A DNA stretch of 64,000 nt from an uncultured Acidimicrobiales bacterium (GTDB lineage Bacteria; Actinomycetota; Acidimicrobiia; Acidimicrobiales; Aldehydirespiratoraceae). The DNA is taken from contig CAJQPN010000024.1 in assembly GCA_905480195.1 (NCBI GenBank), positions 31,483-95,482 of the forward strand, given 5' to 3'. A program made the translations under genes and the position numbers. Under the pieces are notes generated by a model. It searched no databases and was not told where the DNA came from. It saw nothing but the letters and a program-made list of their open reading frames with translations. Shown piece by piece: positions 24,991 through 33,199 of the stretch. Numbering within the stretch: the stretch's first letter is position 1; the number at the start of each line of letters is the position of its first letter.

Positions 24991-26175
24991 GTGAAGCTTT
25001 TCGACACGGCCCGCAATGAGGTCGTCCTGTTCGAGCCGGGCCCCGAGGTCCGGATGTATGTCTGTGGCATCACGCCCTACGACTCGACCCACCTCGGTCA
25101 CGCGAACACATACCTCACCTATGACCTCCTGATCCGCCGGCTCGAAGATCTTGGCCACGAAGTGAAACTCGTCCGAAACATCACCGATGTCGACGATTCG
25201 ATCCTGCCGAAAGCTCGAGAACTGGGTGTCGACTTCCTCGAACTCGCTGCAGCCGAGACCGCCCGCTTCCACCGCGACATGCTGGCCCTCAACACCCGGC
25301 CTGTGTTCGCGGAACCCCACGCGACCAGATGGGTCGCCGACATGGTCGACCTCATCGAGGTGCTCGCACAAAAGGGTCACACCTACGCGGTCGACGGAAC
25401 CGTCTTCTTCGACGTGTCGACGTTTCCGAGCTTTGGTGCTCTCTCCGGCTACAGCGACGAGCACATGATCGAATTCTCCGCCGAGCGGGGCGGGAATCCC
25501 GACGACCCGCGGTTGCGCAACCCCCTCGACTTCATCCTCTGGCAGCCGTCGCTGGACGACGAACCGGCTTGGCCATCGCCGTGGGGCGACGGTCGCCCTG
25601 GCTGGCACATCGAGTGTTCGGCGATGTCGATGGGCATCCTTGGCCCCACCCTCGACCTGCACGGCGGTGGTTCCGATCTGATCTTTCCTCACCACGAGTG
25701 CAGTCGAGCCCAGAGCGAGGCAGCCAACGGCGTCACCTTCGCCAAGCACTGGATGCACACCGGCATGGTCGCTTATCAGGGAACCAAAATGTCGAAGTCG
25801 CTCGGCAACCTCGTGTTCGTCAGCGAACTCTCGAAGATCCACGACCCTCGGGCCATCCGGCTCGCACTCATGCGCCACCATTACCGCAGCGACTGGGAGT
25901 GGTTCGACGATGACATCGAGATCGGTACCCGACTACTCGATCGGATGCACCGTGCCGCCCATACGGCACATGGCCCCGACCCTTCGGGCTACGCCGAACG
26001 CGTCCGCGCAGCACTCGACGACGATCTCGACGCACCGACCGCGCTCGGCGCGCTGACCGAGTTGGCCAACGCAATTCTCAAGGGCGGGGACGACCCTGCT
26101 GCCCCTACAGTTTTGGGTGAACTCGGTGCGCTTGTCGGCGTCGACCTCGACACCGCCCCGGCACCACTCAGCTGA
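24991..26175 (+). CDS. mshC: Cysteine:GlcN-Ins ligase (mycothiol synthesis)
   Basis: 394 aa, ATP-dependent ligation of cysteine to 1-O-(2-amino-2-deoxyglucosyl)-inositol, the penultimate step of mycothiol synthesis. It is a class I tRNA synthetase fold: C25 (zinc, Cys-binding), the HIGH box as HLGHA (34-38), PHHECSRAQSEAANG and the KMSKSLGNLVFVS loop near residue 265. It lacks the anticodon-binding C-terminus of CysS, and the ITPYDSTHLGHANTYL sequence is MshC-specific. GTG 24991 has TACGGT 8 nt upstream. It is followed 25 nt later by cysS. Confidence 0.9.
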   Translation: MKLFDTARNEVVLFEPGPEVRMYVCGITPYDSTHLGHANTYLTYDLLIRRLEDLGHEVKLVRNITDVDDSILPKARELGVDFLELAAAETARFHRDMLALNTRPVFAEPHATRWVADMVDLIEVLAQKGHTYAVDGTVFFDVSTFPSFGALSGYSDEHMIEFSAERGGNPDDPRLRNPLDFILWQPSLDDEPAWPSPWGDGRPGWHIECSAMSMGILGPTLDLHGGGSDLIFPHHECSRAQSEAANGVTFAKHWMHTGMVAYQGTKMSKSLGNLVFVSELSKIHDPRAIRLALMRHHYRSDWEWFDDDIEIGTRLLDRMHRAAHTAHGPDPSGYAERVRAALDDDLDAPTALGALTELANAILKGGDDPAAPTVLGELGALVGVDLDTAPAPLS

Positions 26176-26200
26176 AACCCAACCCAGAGAGAGTTCGACC

Positions 26201-27583
26201 GTGATCCGCCTCTACGACACGCTCACCGGTGAGGTCCGTCCGCTCGCGCAGCGCGACGAAGGCAAGGTCTCGCTGTACGCGTGTGGGCCCACCGTCTATG
26301 ACCACCCACACCTCGGGCACGCCCGTCAGGCCATGACGTATGACTTCATGCGTCGGTACTTCGAATGGCGGGGCTTCGAGGTTCACCACGTCGCCAACGT
26401 CACCGACATCGACGACAACATCATCAATCGCGCCAGCCGGGAAGGATCCACCGAACCCGAGGTTGCCGCCGAATGGAAAGCGGTCTACGACGAGGCGATC
26501 TTCGAAAGACTCAACGTCTTGCGCCCGCACGACCGCCCGCACGCCACCGAGTTCGTCGACGAGATGGTCGAGTTCATCGCGACCCTTGTCGACAACGGCA
26601 CCGCATACGCGAACGAGTCCGGCGTGTACCTGCGAGTGCATCTCGTTGCGGGATACGGAGATCTGGTCCACCGCTCACTCGACGACCTCCGCGAGGGCGC
26701 CGGCGCCCGCGTCAACGTCGACGACAACAAAGAAGACCCGCTCGACTTCGCCCTGTGGAAGGCGGCAAAGCCGGGGGAGCCGGTGTGGGCTTCGCCGTGG
26801 GGCGACGGGCGTCCCGGTTGGCACATCGAATGCGTCGCAATGAGTCTCGGCATCCTCGGTGACGGATTCGACCTTCACGGCGGCGGAACCGACCTCGCCT
26901 TCCCGCACCACACAAACGAGCGCGCCGAGGCAATCGCTGCAGGCCGCGATTTCGCCCAACATTGGGCCCACAATGCGATGCTCAACATCGGTGGCGAGAA
27001 GATGTCCAAGTCGCTCGGCAACTACACCACGATCGGCGCGCTGCTCGACGAACACCCCGACAATGCGAGGGCCCTCCGGCTCGCCCTTCTGCAAACTCAC
27101 TACCGCAAGGTGATGGAACTCAACACCGGTGTGATGGAGCAGGCCCGCGAGGGTGTCAAACGCCTCGACGCGATGGCGCGCAAGGCAACGTCGGCTGGCG
27201 TGGCGCTCGATGGCGCAGGGCGCGACACCAATGCCATCGCTGCGTTCACGGCGGCGATGGACGACGACCTCGGGACGCCAGAGGGAGTCGCCACCATGTT
27301 CGAGACGATCCGCCGGGCCAACGCCGCCCTCGACGCCGACGATGACGACGCCGCCGCTCTCGCCGCGACCGCGGTCGAGCTCGCCGCAGCGATGGGTCTT
27401 GAGGTGCAGGGAGTCGAGCCAGCCGGTGACGACGACGCCCACATCGACGGACTCGTCGCAGCCCGAACCCAGGCTCGAGCCGACAAGGACTTCGCTGAAG
27501 CCGACCGAATCCGAGACGAGCTCACGAAGATGGGAATCGCCGTTGAGGACACACCGAACGGACCGATCTGGCATCGTTCGTAG
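26201..27583 (+). CDS. cysS: Cysteinyl-tRNA synthetase
   Basis: 460 aa. C28 and the later zinc ligands (WHIEC, PHHTNE) hold the cysteine substrate; HLGHAR (37-42) is the HIGH box and KMSKSLGNYT the ATP loop (about 267). The C-terminal DALR-like region is present (about 330-460). GTG 26201 is chosen from AGAGAGAG upstream and from family length; the earlier in-frame ATG lies within mshC. It forms an operon with mshC upstream, and a serine hydrolase starts at the next base after its stop. Confidence 0.93.
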   Translation: MIRLYDTLTGEVRPLAQRDEGKVSLYACGPTVYDHPHLGHARQAMTYDFMRRYFEWRGFEVHHVANVTDIDDNIINRASREGSTEPEVAAEWKAVYDEAIFERLNVLRPHDRPHATEFVDEMVEFIATLVDNGTAYANESGVYLRVHLVAGYGDLVHRSLDDLREGAGARVNVDDNKEDPLDFALWKAAKPGEPVWASPWGDGRPGWHIECVAMSLGILGDGFDLHGGGTDLAFPHHTNERAEAIAAGRDFAQHWAHNAMLNIGGEKMSKSLGNYTTIGALLDEHPDNARALRLALLQTHYRKVMELNTGVMEQAREGVKRLDAMARKATSAGVALDGAGRDTNAIAAFTAAMDDDLGTPEGVATMFETIRRANAALDADDDDAAALAATAVELAAAMGLEVQGVEPAGDDDAHIDGLVAARTQARADKDFAEADRIRDELTKMGIAVEDTPNGPIWHRS

Positions 27584-28669
27584 GTGACGATCCTCGAACC
27601 CGTCCCCCTCGAACCGCTCCCAGCCCTGCCTGCTCAGCCGGCAGGAGTGCCATGGCCGACGAAGGACTGGCCCACCGGCTCACTCCCCGGGCATGTTGAT
27701 CCTGCGGAGCTGGAGACGCTCATCGAATCCGCTTTCGGACCCGAACCCGACCCCGGCTTTGGTGAATCGCACGCACTCGTCATCGTCCATGAAGGCCGTA
27801 TCGTCGCCGAGCGATACGGCGCGAATACCGGTCCCGACACTCCGCTGTTGTCGTGGTCGATGGCCAAGAGCGTCACCCATTCCCTCGTCGGCATTCTCGT
27901 GAAGGATGGACGACTCGATCCTGGGGCGGTTGCACCAATCGATGCATGGCGAGATGCCCACGATCCGCGGAGCCGCATCACCCTTCAGCATCTGCTGCGG
28001 ATGACAGACGGACTCGAATTCAATGAGGACTACTCGCTTCCGTCTGGTGACGCCGACTCGGGTGAAGCTCGGTGGAGCCACTGCATCGACATGCTGTTCG
28101 GCAGTGGCCAGGACGACGTCGCCGGCTATGCGATCGAGCGTCCCGCTCGCCACGAGCCCGGCGTAGTCTTCAACTACTCGTCGGGCACGTCGAACATTGT
28201 TTCGCGAATCATCGGCGACGAACTCGGCGGCGGCTCCGAGACGCTCCGGTCGTTCGTGAACGATCGGCTCTTCCAACCAATCGGTGTTCGAACCGCCGAC
28301 CTCACCTTCGATGCAGCCGGCAACTTCGTCGGCTCGTCCTATCTCCACATGACCGCCCGCGACTGGGCCCGCTTCGGCCTGCTCAACCTTCGTGGGGGTG
28401 AATGGGACGGCGAGCAGATCGTGCCGCGTTCGTGGGTAGAAGACTGCCGCCGTGCCTGGGCCGTCGACGAGGACGGAAGCCATTACGGCACCCACTGGTG
28501 GGTCGGTGACGACGGCCGGGGTTCGTTCTGGTGCAGCGGATTCGAGATCCAACGGGTCATCTGCGTCCCCCGCACCGATCTCGTTGTCGTACGGCTTGGC
28601 CGGACCCCGCAAGAGAACTACGACACCCCAAAAGTCTGGCTCGAAACGATCATTGCCCTCTTCGACTGA
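27584..28669 (+). CDS. Serine hydrolase (beta-lactamase class C/esterase family)
   Basis: 361 aa. The S92-M-A-K95 tetrad is the nucleophile/base SxxK motif, and FNYSSGTSN near residue 203 supplies the tyrosine of the YxN/YxS motif. HLLRMTDGLEF is the typical segment between them. There is no signal peptide, which argues against a secreted beta-lactamase or DD-peptidase and for an esterase or amidase acting in the cytosol. GTG 27584 abuts the cysS stop with no gap, so it is probably translated by reinitiation. Confidence 0.83.
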   Translation: MTILEPVPLEPLPALPAQPAGVPWPTKDWPTGSLPGHVDPAELETLIESAFGPEPDPGFGESHALVIVHEGRIVAERYGANTGPDTPLLSWSMAKSVTHSLVGILVKDGRLDPGAVAPIDAWRDAHDPRSRITLQHLLRMTDGLEFNEDYSLPSGDADSGEARWSHCIDMLFGSGQDDVAGYAIERPARHEPGVVFNYSSGTSNIVSRIIGDELGGGSETLRSFVNDRLFQPIGVRTADLTFDAAGNFVGSSYLHMTARDWARFGLLNLRGGEWDGEQIVPRSWVEDCRRAWAVDEDGSHYGTHWWVGDDGRGSFWCSGFEIQRVICVPRTDLVVVRLGRTPQENYDTPKVWLETIIALFD

Positions 28670-28676
28670 CCGTGCG

Positions 28677-30281
28677 CTATTGCTCGGCGCGATCTCCGAT
28701 CGCGAAGAGGAAACCGGCACGGGTGCCGACGATGATCTTCCCGTTCCACAACGCCGGGGTCGACTCGATGCAACCCCCGAGGTCGATCTCCCAGAGCTTC
28801 GGCGGTTCGACCGTCGTATCGGAGACATCGAACGCATGCAAGGTGCCACCGCAATCACCCTGGATCCACACATCGTCGACGATGACTGGCGATGCCCACG
28901 TAGGCCCGACGAGATCGATTCGCCACCGCTCCTCGCCGGTGAACCGATCGAGGCCGAGGACATCGCCACTGTCGGTCGGCACGATCAACAGGTCGGCATA
29001 AAGACCCGGAGTTGCCCAGACGCCCGAATCGAGCCTCGGTCGCTGATCGACCCCCCACACGAGCGCCTCATCAGGTGGCTCCGTTGGGTCGAGCTTGATG
29101 ATCTGGCCGACATCGCGGCTGCGCTCAGTCCCGCGCTCGTACTCGATGCCGGCGTAAAGCATCCCCTCATCGTCGATCACTAGCGTGGCGTCGGTGTCGT
29201 CGCCTGCCCAGTACCGGAACACCTGCCTGACATCGAGGCCATGCTCGAGACCGGCGAGATCCCAGCCCTGGATCAGCCCGCCGCTGTTTGCGAAGTACAC
29301 GACGTTGCCCGACATGGCAACCGAACTCTCGATCGAAACATTGTTCCCGACCGCTCGAATCAGTTCGTCGTCCCAGCCCGGACGGTTGAACACAAGCTCG
29401 GGGTCGACCGTGACGGCACCGTTCTGGTCGTAGCCCCGGTTGAGCCTGACGACGTGGAACTGGGAGTTCTCACCGCCGATCAACAGGTGATCACGCAAGA
29501 CCAGTCCTGCGCCGTCCCAGTCGTTGTTCCACTTCGTGGGCGTTACGTCGTAGGCGTTGAGCGCCCATAGCTCACGTGGCTCAGCACCGTCGAAGGCGAT
29601 GATCCGATAGTTGTTGTCACGGCTTCCGGTGTAGAGCAACGGGTAGCCGTCGGGATCGATGGTGACCGATCCCTTGATGATGTCGCCCGTGGGGAACGAG
29701 GGCAGTTTCGCCTTGCCGGTCTCGAAGTCGAGAAAGTGCACGTTGCGGTCGTACGCACCGAACGCAACCCAGGTTTCGCCGTTGCGTTCGAAGACAGCCG
29801 GCTGGCCCGTCCACCCCGACCCGCACCAGGTGGTGGCCTCGCCACCGACCGAGGACGTCGAACACATCGCCTGGCTGGGGTACGACCAAACCACCTTGGG
29901 TTCGCTCGGCACCGGGCCTCGCCCGTAGTACGTGCGGGTCGGGTTACCACGAAAGGTCAACAACCCGTCGACGGTGTCGCCGTAGGGCTCACCGACCGAG
30001 GCCGGATCAACCCAACCGAGGTAGGGCCGCTCCGGAGTCGTGGTCGACGTGCCGGTCTTGGCCGGCATCGTGGTAGTCGGCATTGGGTTCGTCGGCATTG
30101 GGTTCGTCGGCATTGCGGTAGTCGACGAAGCCATGGGCGCTGCCGCCTGCTCGAACCCCGCGGGCTCGCCCGCAGGGTTCGGCCACACGACCAATACTGC
30201 GAGCAACGCCAACGTGAGCAACAGTCCCGCGATGGCAAAGCGAGCGTTTCGCGCCGACCAGTACGAATCGCCGGGGATCAC
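28677..30281 (-). CDS. Membrane-anchored PQQ-like beta-propeller protein
   Basis: 534 aa. A hydrophobic segment at about 14-34 follows an Arg-containing N-terminus, making a signal anchor. A Thr/Pro/Met-rich linker (about 48-82) includes repeated MPTNP units. A WD/PQQ-like propeller follows to the end, with repeats such as VWSYPSQ, LWALNAYD, RWRIDLVGPTWASPV and LWEIDLGGCIESTPA. Propellers of this kind scaffold envelope complexes or bind ligands; true PQQ-binding residues cannot be claimed. The start is GTG 30281. It stops 7 nt from the convergent serine hydrolase. Confidence 0.78.
   Translation of the reverse strand: MIPGDSYWSARNARFAIAGLLLTLALLAVLVVWPNPAGEPAGFEQAAAPMASSTTAMPTNPMPTNPMPTTTMPAKTGTSTTTPERPYLGWVDPASVGEPYGDTVDGLLTFRGNPTRTYYGRGPVPSEPKVVWSYPSQAMCSTSSVGGEATTWCGSGWTGQPAVFERNGETWVAFGAYDRNVHFLDFETGKAKLPSFPTGDIIKGSVTIDPDGYPLLYTGSRDNNYRIIAFDGAEPRELWALNAYDVTPTKWNNDWDGAGLVLRDHLLIGGENSQFHVVRLNRGYDQNGAVTVDPELVFNRPGWDDELIRAVGNNVSIESSVAMSGNVVYFANSGGLIQGWDLAGLEHGLDVRQVFRYWAGDDTDATLVIDDEGMLYAGIEYERGTERSRDVGQIIKLDPTEPPDEALVWGVDQRPRLDSGVWATPGLYADLLIVPTDSGDVLGLDRFTGEERWRIDLVGPTWASPVIVDDVWIQGDCGGTLHAFDVSDTTVEPPKLWEIDLGGCIESTPALWNGKIIVGTRAGFLFAIGDRAEQ
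30076..30114. repeat. Short tandem repeat, 15-bp unit
   Basis: Two exact copies of a 15-bp unit (30076-30090 and 30091-30105) plus a partial third encode the MPTNP repeats in the linker of the propeller protein. The unit length is a multiple of 3, so copy-number changes alter linker length without a frameshift. Confidence 0.8.
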
Positions 30282-31108
30282 ACGGCGAGGCGAAGCTGAC
30301 CAGCCGTAGGCTCGGAGTCGTGGAGACCAGACAGACCCCCACCAACGGTCGCCTTTTCTGGCGAGGCCTCAGCCGAGCGTGTGCCGTGTGCGGCCAACGC
30401 AGACTCACGCGTCGACTGATCGCCCTGAGCGACGCGTGTCCGCGCTGTGGCTTCCGCTTCGAGCGCCAACCAGGTCACTTCTTGGGCGCGGTCATCATGA
30501 GCACGATCGTCACCTTCGGCCTGATCCTCATCACCATCCTCGCTGGCGTGTGGGTGCTGTGGCCCGACGTCGATGCGCTGCGACTGTCGATCGTTCCTCT
30601 GGCCATCGCCGTGATCGTTCCCCCGGCGCTTCACCCCACCTGCAAGACCCTGTGGGTCGCCATTGACCTCATGATGCGCCCGCTCGATCCCGGCGAAGCT
30701 GTCGGGGATCTCATCTCCGAGGAAGGCGCGGCGAAGAAGCGGTGAACGCACCGATGCCACAGCATCAGGGACTTCACGACCGCGCAACGGGCCCCATTGC
30801 ATCTGACCCGAACCTGCGACTTCGCTCCGCGCGTGGTCTGGGTTGGTCGACGAGCCGGGGGCTCCATGGGTGCGGGGACGCGCCAGCGCAGTGGCGCCCG
30901 ACTCCGCCGCCGTCGTACCTCTCCGATCGATGATCGTCCAACCCTTGGGGACCGAGGCCCGCTCGAGATGCACGCAACAGAGCGCAGTTCCGAAGCGATC
31001 ACCGGTGGGATCACCCAACGAGAGCAGCTCGACTCGGTGCTCGCTGTAGTGGGACAGCAAGATTCCCGCTTGCTCTCGACCGCATGTCGGACGCTGACAC
31101 GACCCCAT
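30278..31108 (-). CDS. DUF3499-like protein, reading frame runs on antisense to DUF983 gene
   Basis: The first about 62 residues (30923-31108) match the actinobacterial DUF3499 pattern: a C-R-P-x-C start (SCQRPTCG), a short strand, the ALCCVHLERASVPKGW block that corresponds to the family's DLCAEHAxRLTxPRGW, then II. Four cysteines could bind zinc. The function is unknown. After residue 65 the sequence looks non-protein-like and no stop occurs until 30278, so the frame covers the whole DUF983 gene on the other strand. The true end is therefore uncertain; a lost stop or a frameshift near 30900 is likely. ATG 31108 follows a palindrome. Confidence 0.5.
   Translation of the reverse strand: MGSCQRPTCGREQAGILLSHYSEHRVELLSLGDPTGDRFGTALCCVHLERASVPKGWTIIDRRGTTAAESGATALARPRTHGAPGSSTNPDHARSEVAGSGQMQWGPLRGREVPDAVASVRSPLLRRAFLGDEIPDSFAGIERAHHEVNGDPQGLAGGVKRRGNDHGDGQRNDRQSQRIDVGPQHPHASEDGDEDQAEGDDRAHDDRAQEVTWLALEAEATARTRVAQGDQSTRESALAAHGTRSAEASPEKATVGGGLSGLHDSEPTAGQLRLAV
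30320..30745 (+). CDS. DUF983 family membrane protein
   Basis: 141 aa. Two CxxC pairs (C21/C24 and C40/C43) form a zinc-ribbon-like N-terminus, with the family phrase CPRCGFRFERQPGHFLGA. Two transmembrane helices follow at about 55-80 and 90-108. The DUF983 family has no established function. GTG 30320 has TAGGCT 7 nt upstream, the leaderless pattern. It diverges from the propeller gene, with 38 nt between starts. Confidence 0.82.
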   Translation: METRQTPTNGRLFWRGLSRACAVCGQRRLTRRLIALSDACPRCGFRFERQPGHFLGAVIMSTIVTFGLILITILAGVWVLWPDVDALRLSIVPLAIAVIVPPALHPTCKTLWVAIDLMMRPLDPGEAVGDLISEEGAAKKR

Positions 31109-31109
31109 A

Positions 31110-31122
31110 GTACGGAACGTAC
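31110..31122. promoter_or_regulatory. Palindrome upstream of the DUF3499-like gene
   Basis: GTACG-GAA-CGTAC is a perfect 5+3+5 inverted repeat directly in front of ATG 31108, about 90 nt from the divergent HAD gene. It could be an operator for either gene. No nearby regulator is a clear partner. Confidence 0.35.
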
Positions 31123-31211
31123 CGAAAGGGTCTGACAGCCTCTGGGATCCCCGCTACATCTGTGGATAACCGCCGCAGAACCCAGGGAACAGCCCGAGTT
31201 ACGCTCGACGC

Positions 31212-31892
31212 ATGATCATCGGGTTCGACGCCGACGATACGCTGTGGCACAACGAGGACGGCTTTCAGGCCAGCCAACGCGAATTCGAGTCGCTGCTTGC
31301 GGAGTGGGCCAACGCTCCCGAGATCGAAGATCAGCTGTTCGAGATCGAGATGCGAAACATGCCCCGCTATGGCTACGGCGTGAAGGCGCACACCCTGTCG
31401 ATGATCGAGACAGCCATCTCCGTGTCCGAGGGGCAGGCCAGCGCGGCGCTCATGGCCGAGATCCTCGACCTTGGGCACGCGCTCCTCGACCGGCCCGTCG
31501 AACTGCTCGACGGCGTCGTCGAAGTGCTCGACGAGCTCGCCGACCTCACCCTGATGCTCATCACCAAAGGCGATCTCTACCACCAGTTATCACGCATCGA
31601 CTCGAGCGGCCTGAAGGACCGGTTCTGGCAGACCGAGATCGTCGCCCACAAGGACGTGCCCACGTACAAGCGAGTCCTCGGTCTTCACGGCATCGAGCCG
31701 GAACACTTCGTGATGGTCGGCAACTCGTTGCCCTCCGACGTTCTTCCGGTGATCGAACTCGGCGGCCGCGGCGTTCACGTGCCGTACCACGTCACCTGGA
31801 GCCACGAACAACACGAAGGGCATCACGAAGCGCCGGTGATCCAATCGCTGACCGATCTCCCTTCGCTCCTGTCAGACTGGGAGATCCACTGA
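31212..31892 (+). CDS. HAD-superfamily hydrolase
   Basis: 226 aa. Motif I is GFDADDTLWHNE (D6 nucleophile, D8 acid), motif II LITKGD, motif III the lysine in VAHKDVPTYKRVL, and motif IV VGNSLPSDVLP. The helical cap lies between motifs I and II, in the phosphoglycolate-phosphatase-like type. The substrate is unknown. TACGCT sits 6 nt before ATG, predicting leaderless transcription. It stops 3 nt from the convergent methyltransferase. Confidence 0.86.
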   Translation: MIIGFDADDTLWHNEDGFQASQREFESLLAEWANAPEIEDQLFEIEMRNMPRYGYGVKAHTLSMIETAISVSEGQASAALMAEILDLGHALLDRPVELLDGVVEVLDELADLTLMLITKGDLYHQLSRIDSSGLKDRFWQTEIVAHKDVPTYKRVLGLHGIEPEHFVMVGNSLPSDVLPVIELGGRGVHVPYHVTWSHEQHEGHHEAPVIQSLTDLPSLLSDWEIH

Positions 31893-31895
31893 CGA

Positions 31896-32678
31896 TCAGC
31901 GTGTTGCGATGATCTGCATCGGAGCCAAGATGCCGCTGCGCAGCGCCGCACCCAAGTTGGCGAGCATGGTCGAAACGTCGGGACCCATAACGGTGGCGAG
32001 TGACACAGGCGTTGGGCCCTGTTCGCTGGCGGCTGCCGTTGCTTGCAATGCCATCTGGGTCCGATCAACCGGTTCGCTGACCACGAAGCCGCCTGCCTCG
32101 AGGGCCGCGATGTAGGCGGCGGGGGTTTCGACATGAGCTTGGCTGGCTTCGCTCGCGAACGGCTGGGGCAGGTCGAATTCACCATCGCCCACTCGCATGA
32201 TGTCGTAGATCGCGAAGCGGCTACCTGGCGCAAGGAGACCACCGACGGCGGCGAAGAGCGCTCGCTTGTCGGGAACATTCATCCCGACGTGTATCAATAC
32301 AGCCGCAGTGACGGTGCGATCGACAGTCAATGCTGTGGCGTCACCTACCACGAACCTCGTTCGATCCGCGAGTCCAACTGCCGCCGACAGCGCGCCTGCA
32401 GCGTCGACGAACGACGGAGTGAGATCGACCCCGGTGACCCGGCAACCAGCAAGCGACGCGAAGCGGCGTGCCGGTCCCCCGATTCCGCAGCCGATATCGA
32501 GGAGATGGTCATCGGCACCGAGCCCGAGGTCGGCAGCAAGTGCAGCAGTTGCAACCGCTCCTCCGAGGTGGAACTCATCGACCGGCGCGAGATCGTCGAT
32601 CCCGAGGTCGGCGTCGCCGAGCGCAGCCAAGATCGCACCTGCCAGATCGGGTACCCGGGTGTAGTGATCGCTGACCAT
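31896..32678 (-). CDS. Class I SAM-dependent methyltransferase
   Basis: 260 aa. Motif I LLDIGCGIGGPARRFA (about 58-73) and GVDLTPSFVDAA (motif II acid) bind SAM; VVGDATAL and the IHVGMNVPDKRALF block follow. The DEFHLGG start and the IYDIMR strand resemble the UbiE/sarcosine-dimethylglycine or tocopherol-type small-molecule methyltransferases. The substrate is unknown. ATG 32678 is chosen by length; upstream in-frame codons are antisense to the neighbouring gene. Confidence 0.83.
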   Translation of the reverse strand: MVSDHYTRVPDLAGAILAALGDADLGIDDLAPVDEFHLGGAVATAALAADLGLGADDHLLDIGCGIGGPARRFASLAGCRVTGVDLTPSFVDAAGALSAAVGLADRTRFVVGDATALTVDRTVTAAVLIHVGMNVPDKRALFAAVGGLLAPGSRFAIYDIMRVGDGEFDLPQPFASEASQAHVETPAAYIAALEAGGFVVSEPVDRTQMALQATAAASEQGPTPVSLATVMGPDVSTMLANLGAALRSGILAPMQIIATR

Positions 32679-32720
32679 CCGCCGTCTCACTCGGTTCGAT
32701 ACTGCCGTAACGTAGTCGTC

Positions 32721-33110
32721 GTGCGCCGTTTGGAAGGGCCCGAACTCACATCCTACAACGTACTCGACACCGCCCTGGCGAAGCGCGTTCGGATCGTGAC
32801 CGTGCCGGTGTTGCCACGTGGTGCTTCCGGTATGACCATCGGGCGCTGGATCTTTCTCAAGGACGACGGTGATCACGGCGGTGGCCGCGAACTGATGGCA
32901 CACGAACTCGTCCATGTCCGCCAGTACGCCGAGTTCGGCTACCTCCGGTTCTCGGTGCGCTACCTCCGGCACTATGCCCTCGGCCTGCTTCGCCATCGCC
33001 ACCACCGCGACGCGTACCTGTCGATACCCGCAGAGGTAGAAGCCCGGGCCGACGCCAGAGCCTGGCGGGTTCGTAACGCCCGGAGCGGTGTTCAGCGAAC
33101 GATCGAGTGA
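32721..33110 (+). CDS. Small HExxH protein (DUF4157-like putative metalloprotease)
   Basis: 129 aa. HELVH at 61-65 is a zinc-metalloprotease motif within RELMAHELVHVRQYAEFGYLRF, and E in PAEVEARADARAW (about 110-122) could be the third ligand or helix. Size and motif resemble the DUF4157/zinc-peptidase-like domain, but the rest of the protein is not diagnostic. GTG 32721 is supported by TAACGT 7 nt upstream. It is divergent from the methyltransferase, with 42 nt between them. Confidence 0.62.
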   Translation: MRRLEGPELTSYNVLDTALAKRVRIVTVPVLPRGASGMTIGRWIFLKDDGDHGGGRELMAHELVHVRQYAEFGYLRFSVRYLRHYALGLLRHRHHRDAYLSIPAEVEARADARAWRVRNARSGVQRTIE

Positions 33111-33144
33111 CTCTCGCTCTTCGATGCGACCCACCTCGGCCTCC

Positions 33145-33161
33145 CCACGACGCCGTCGTGG
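33145..33161. repeat. 17-bp perfect palindrome in a convergent intergenic region
   Basis: CCACGACG-C-CGTCGTGG lies between the HExxH protein gene and the hydroxyacyl-CoA dehydrogenase gene, whose 3' ends face each other. It could form a hairpin in both transcripts, but no T-tract follows, so an intrinsic terminator is not proven. Nothing else is seen in the 89-nt gap. Confidence 0.3.
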
Positions 33162-33199
33162 ATCAGGGGCCGGGGTCTGGTCGCGGCGGGGCGTCGGGC

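Noticed and set aside
33111..33199. Palindrome at 33145-33161 as a proven terminator
   Set aside because: No T-tract on either side; it is kept only as a hairpin of uncertain role.
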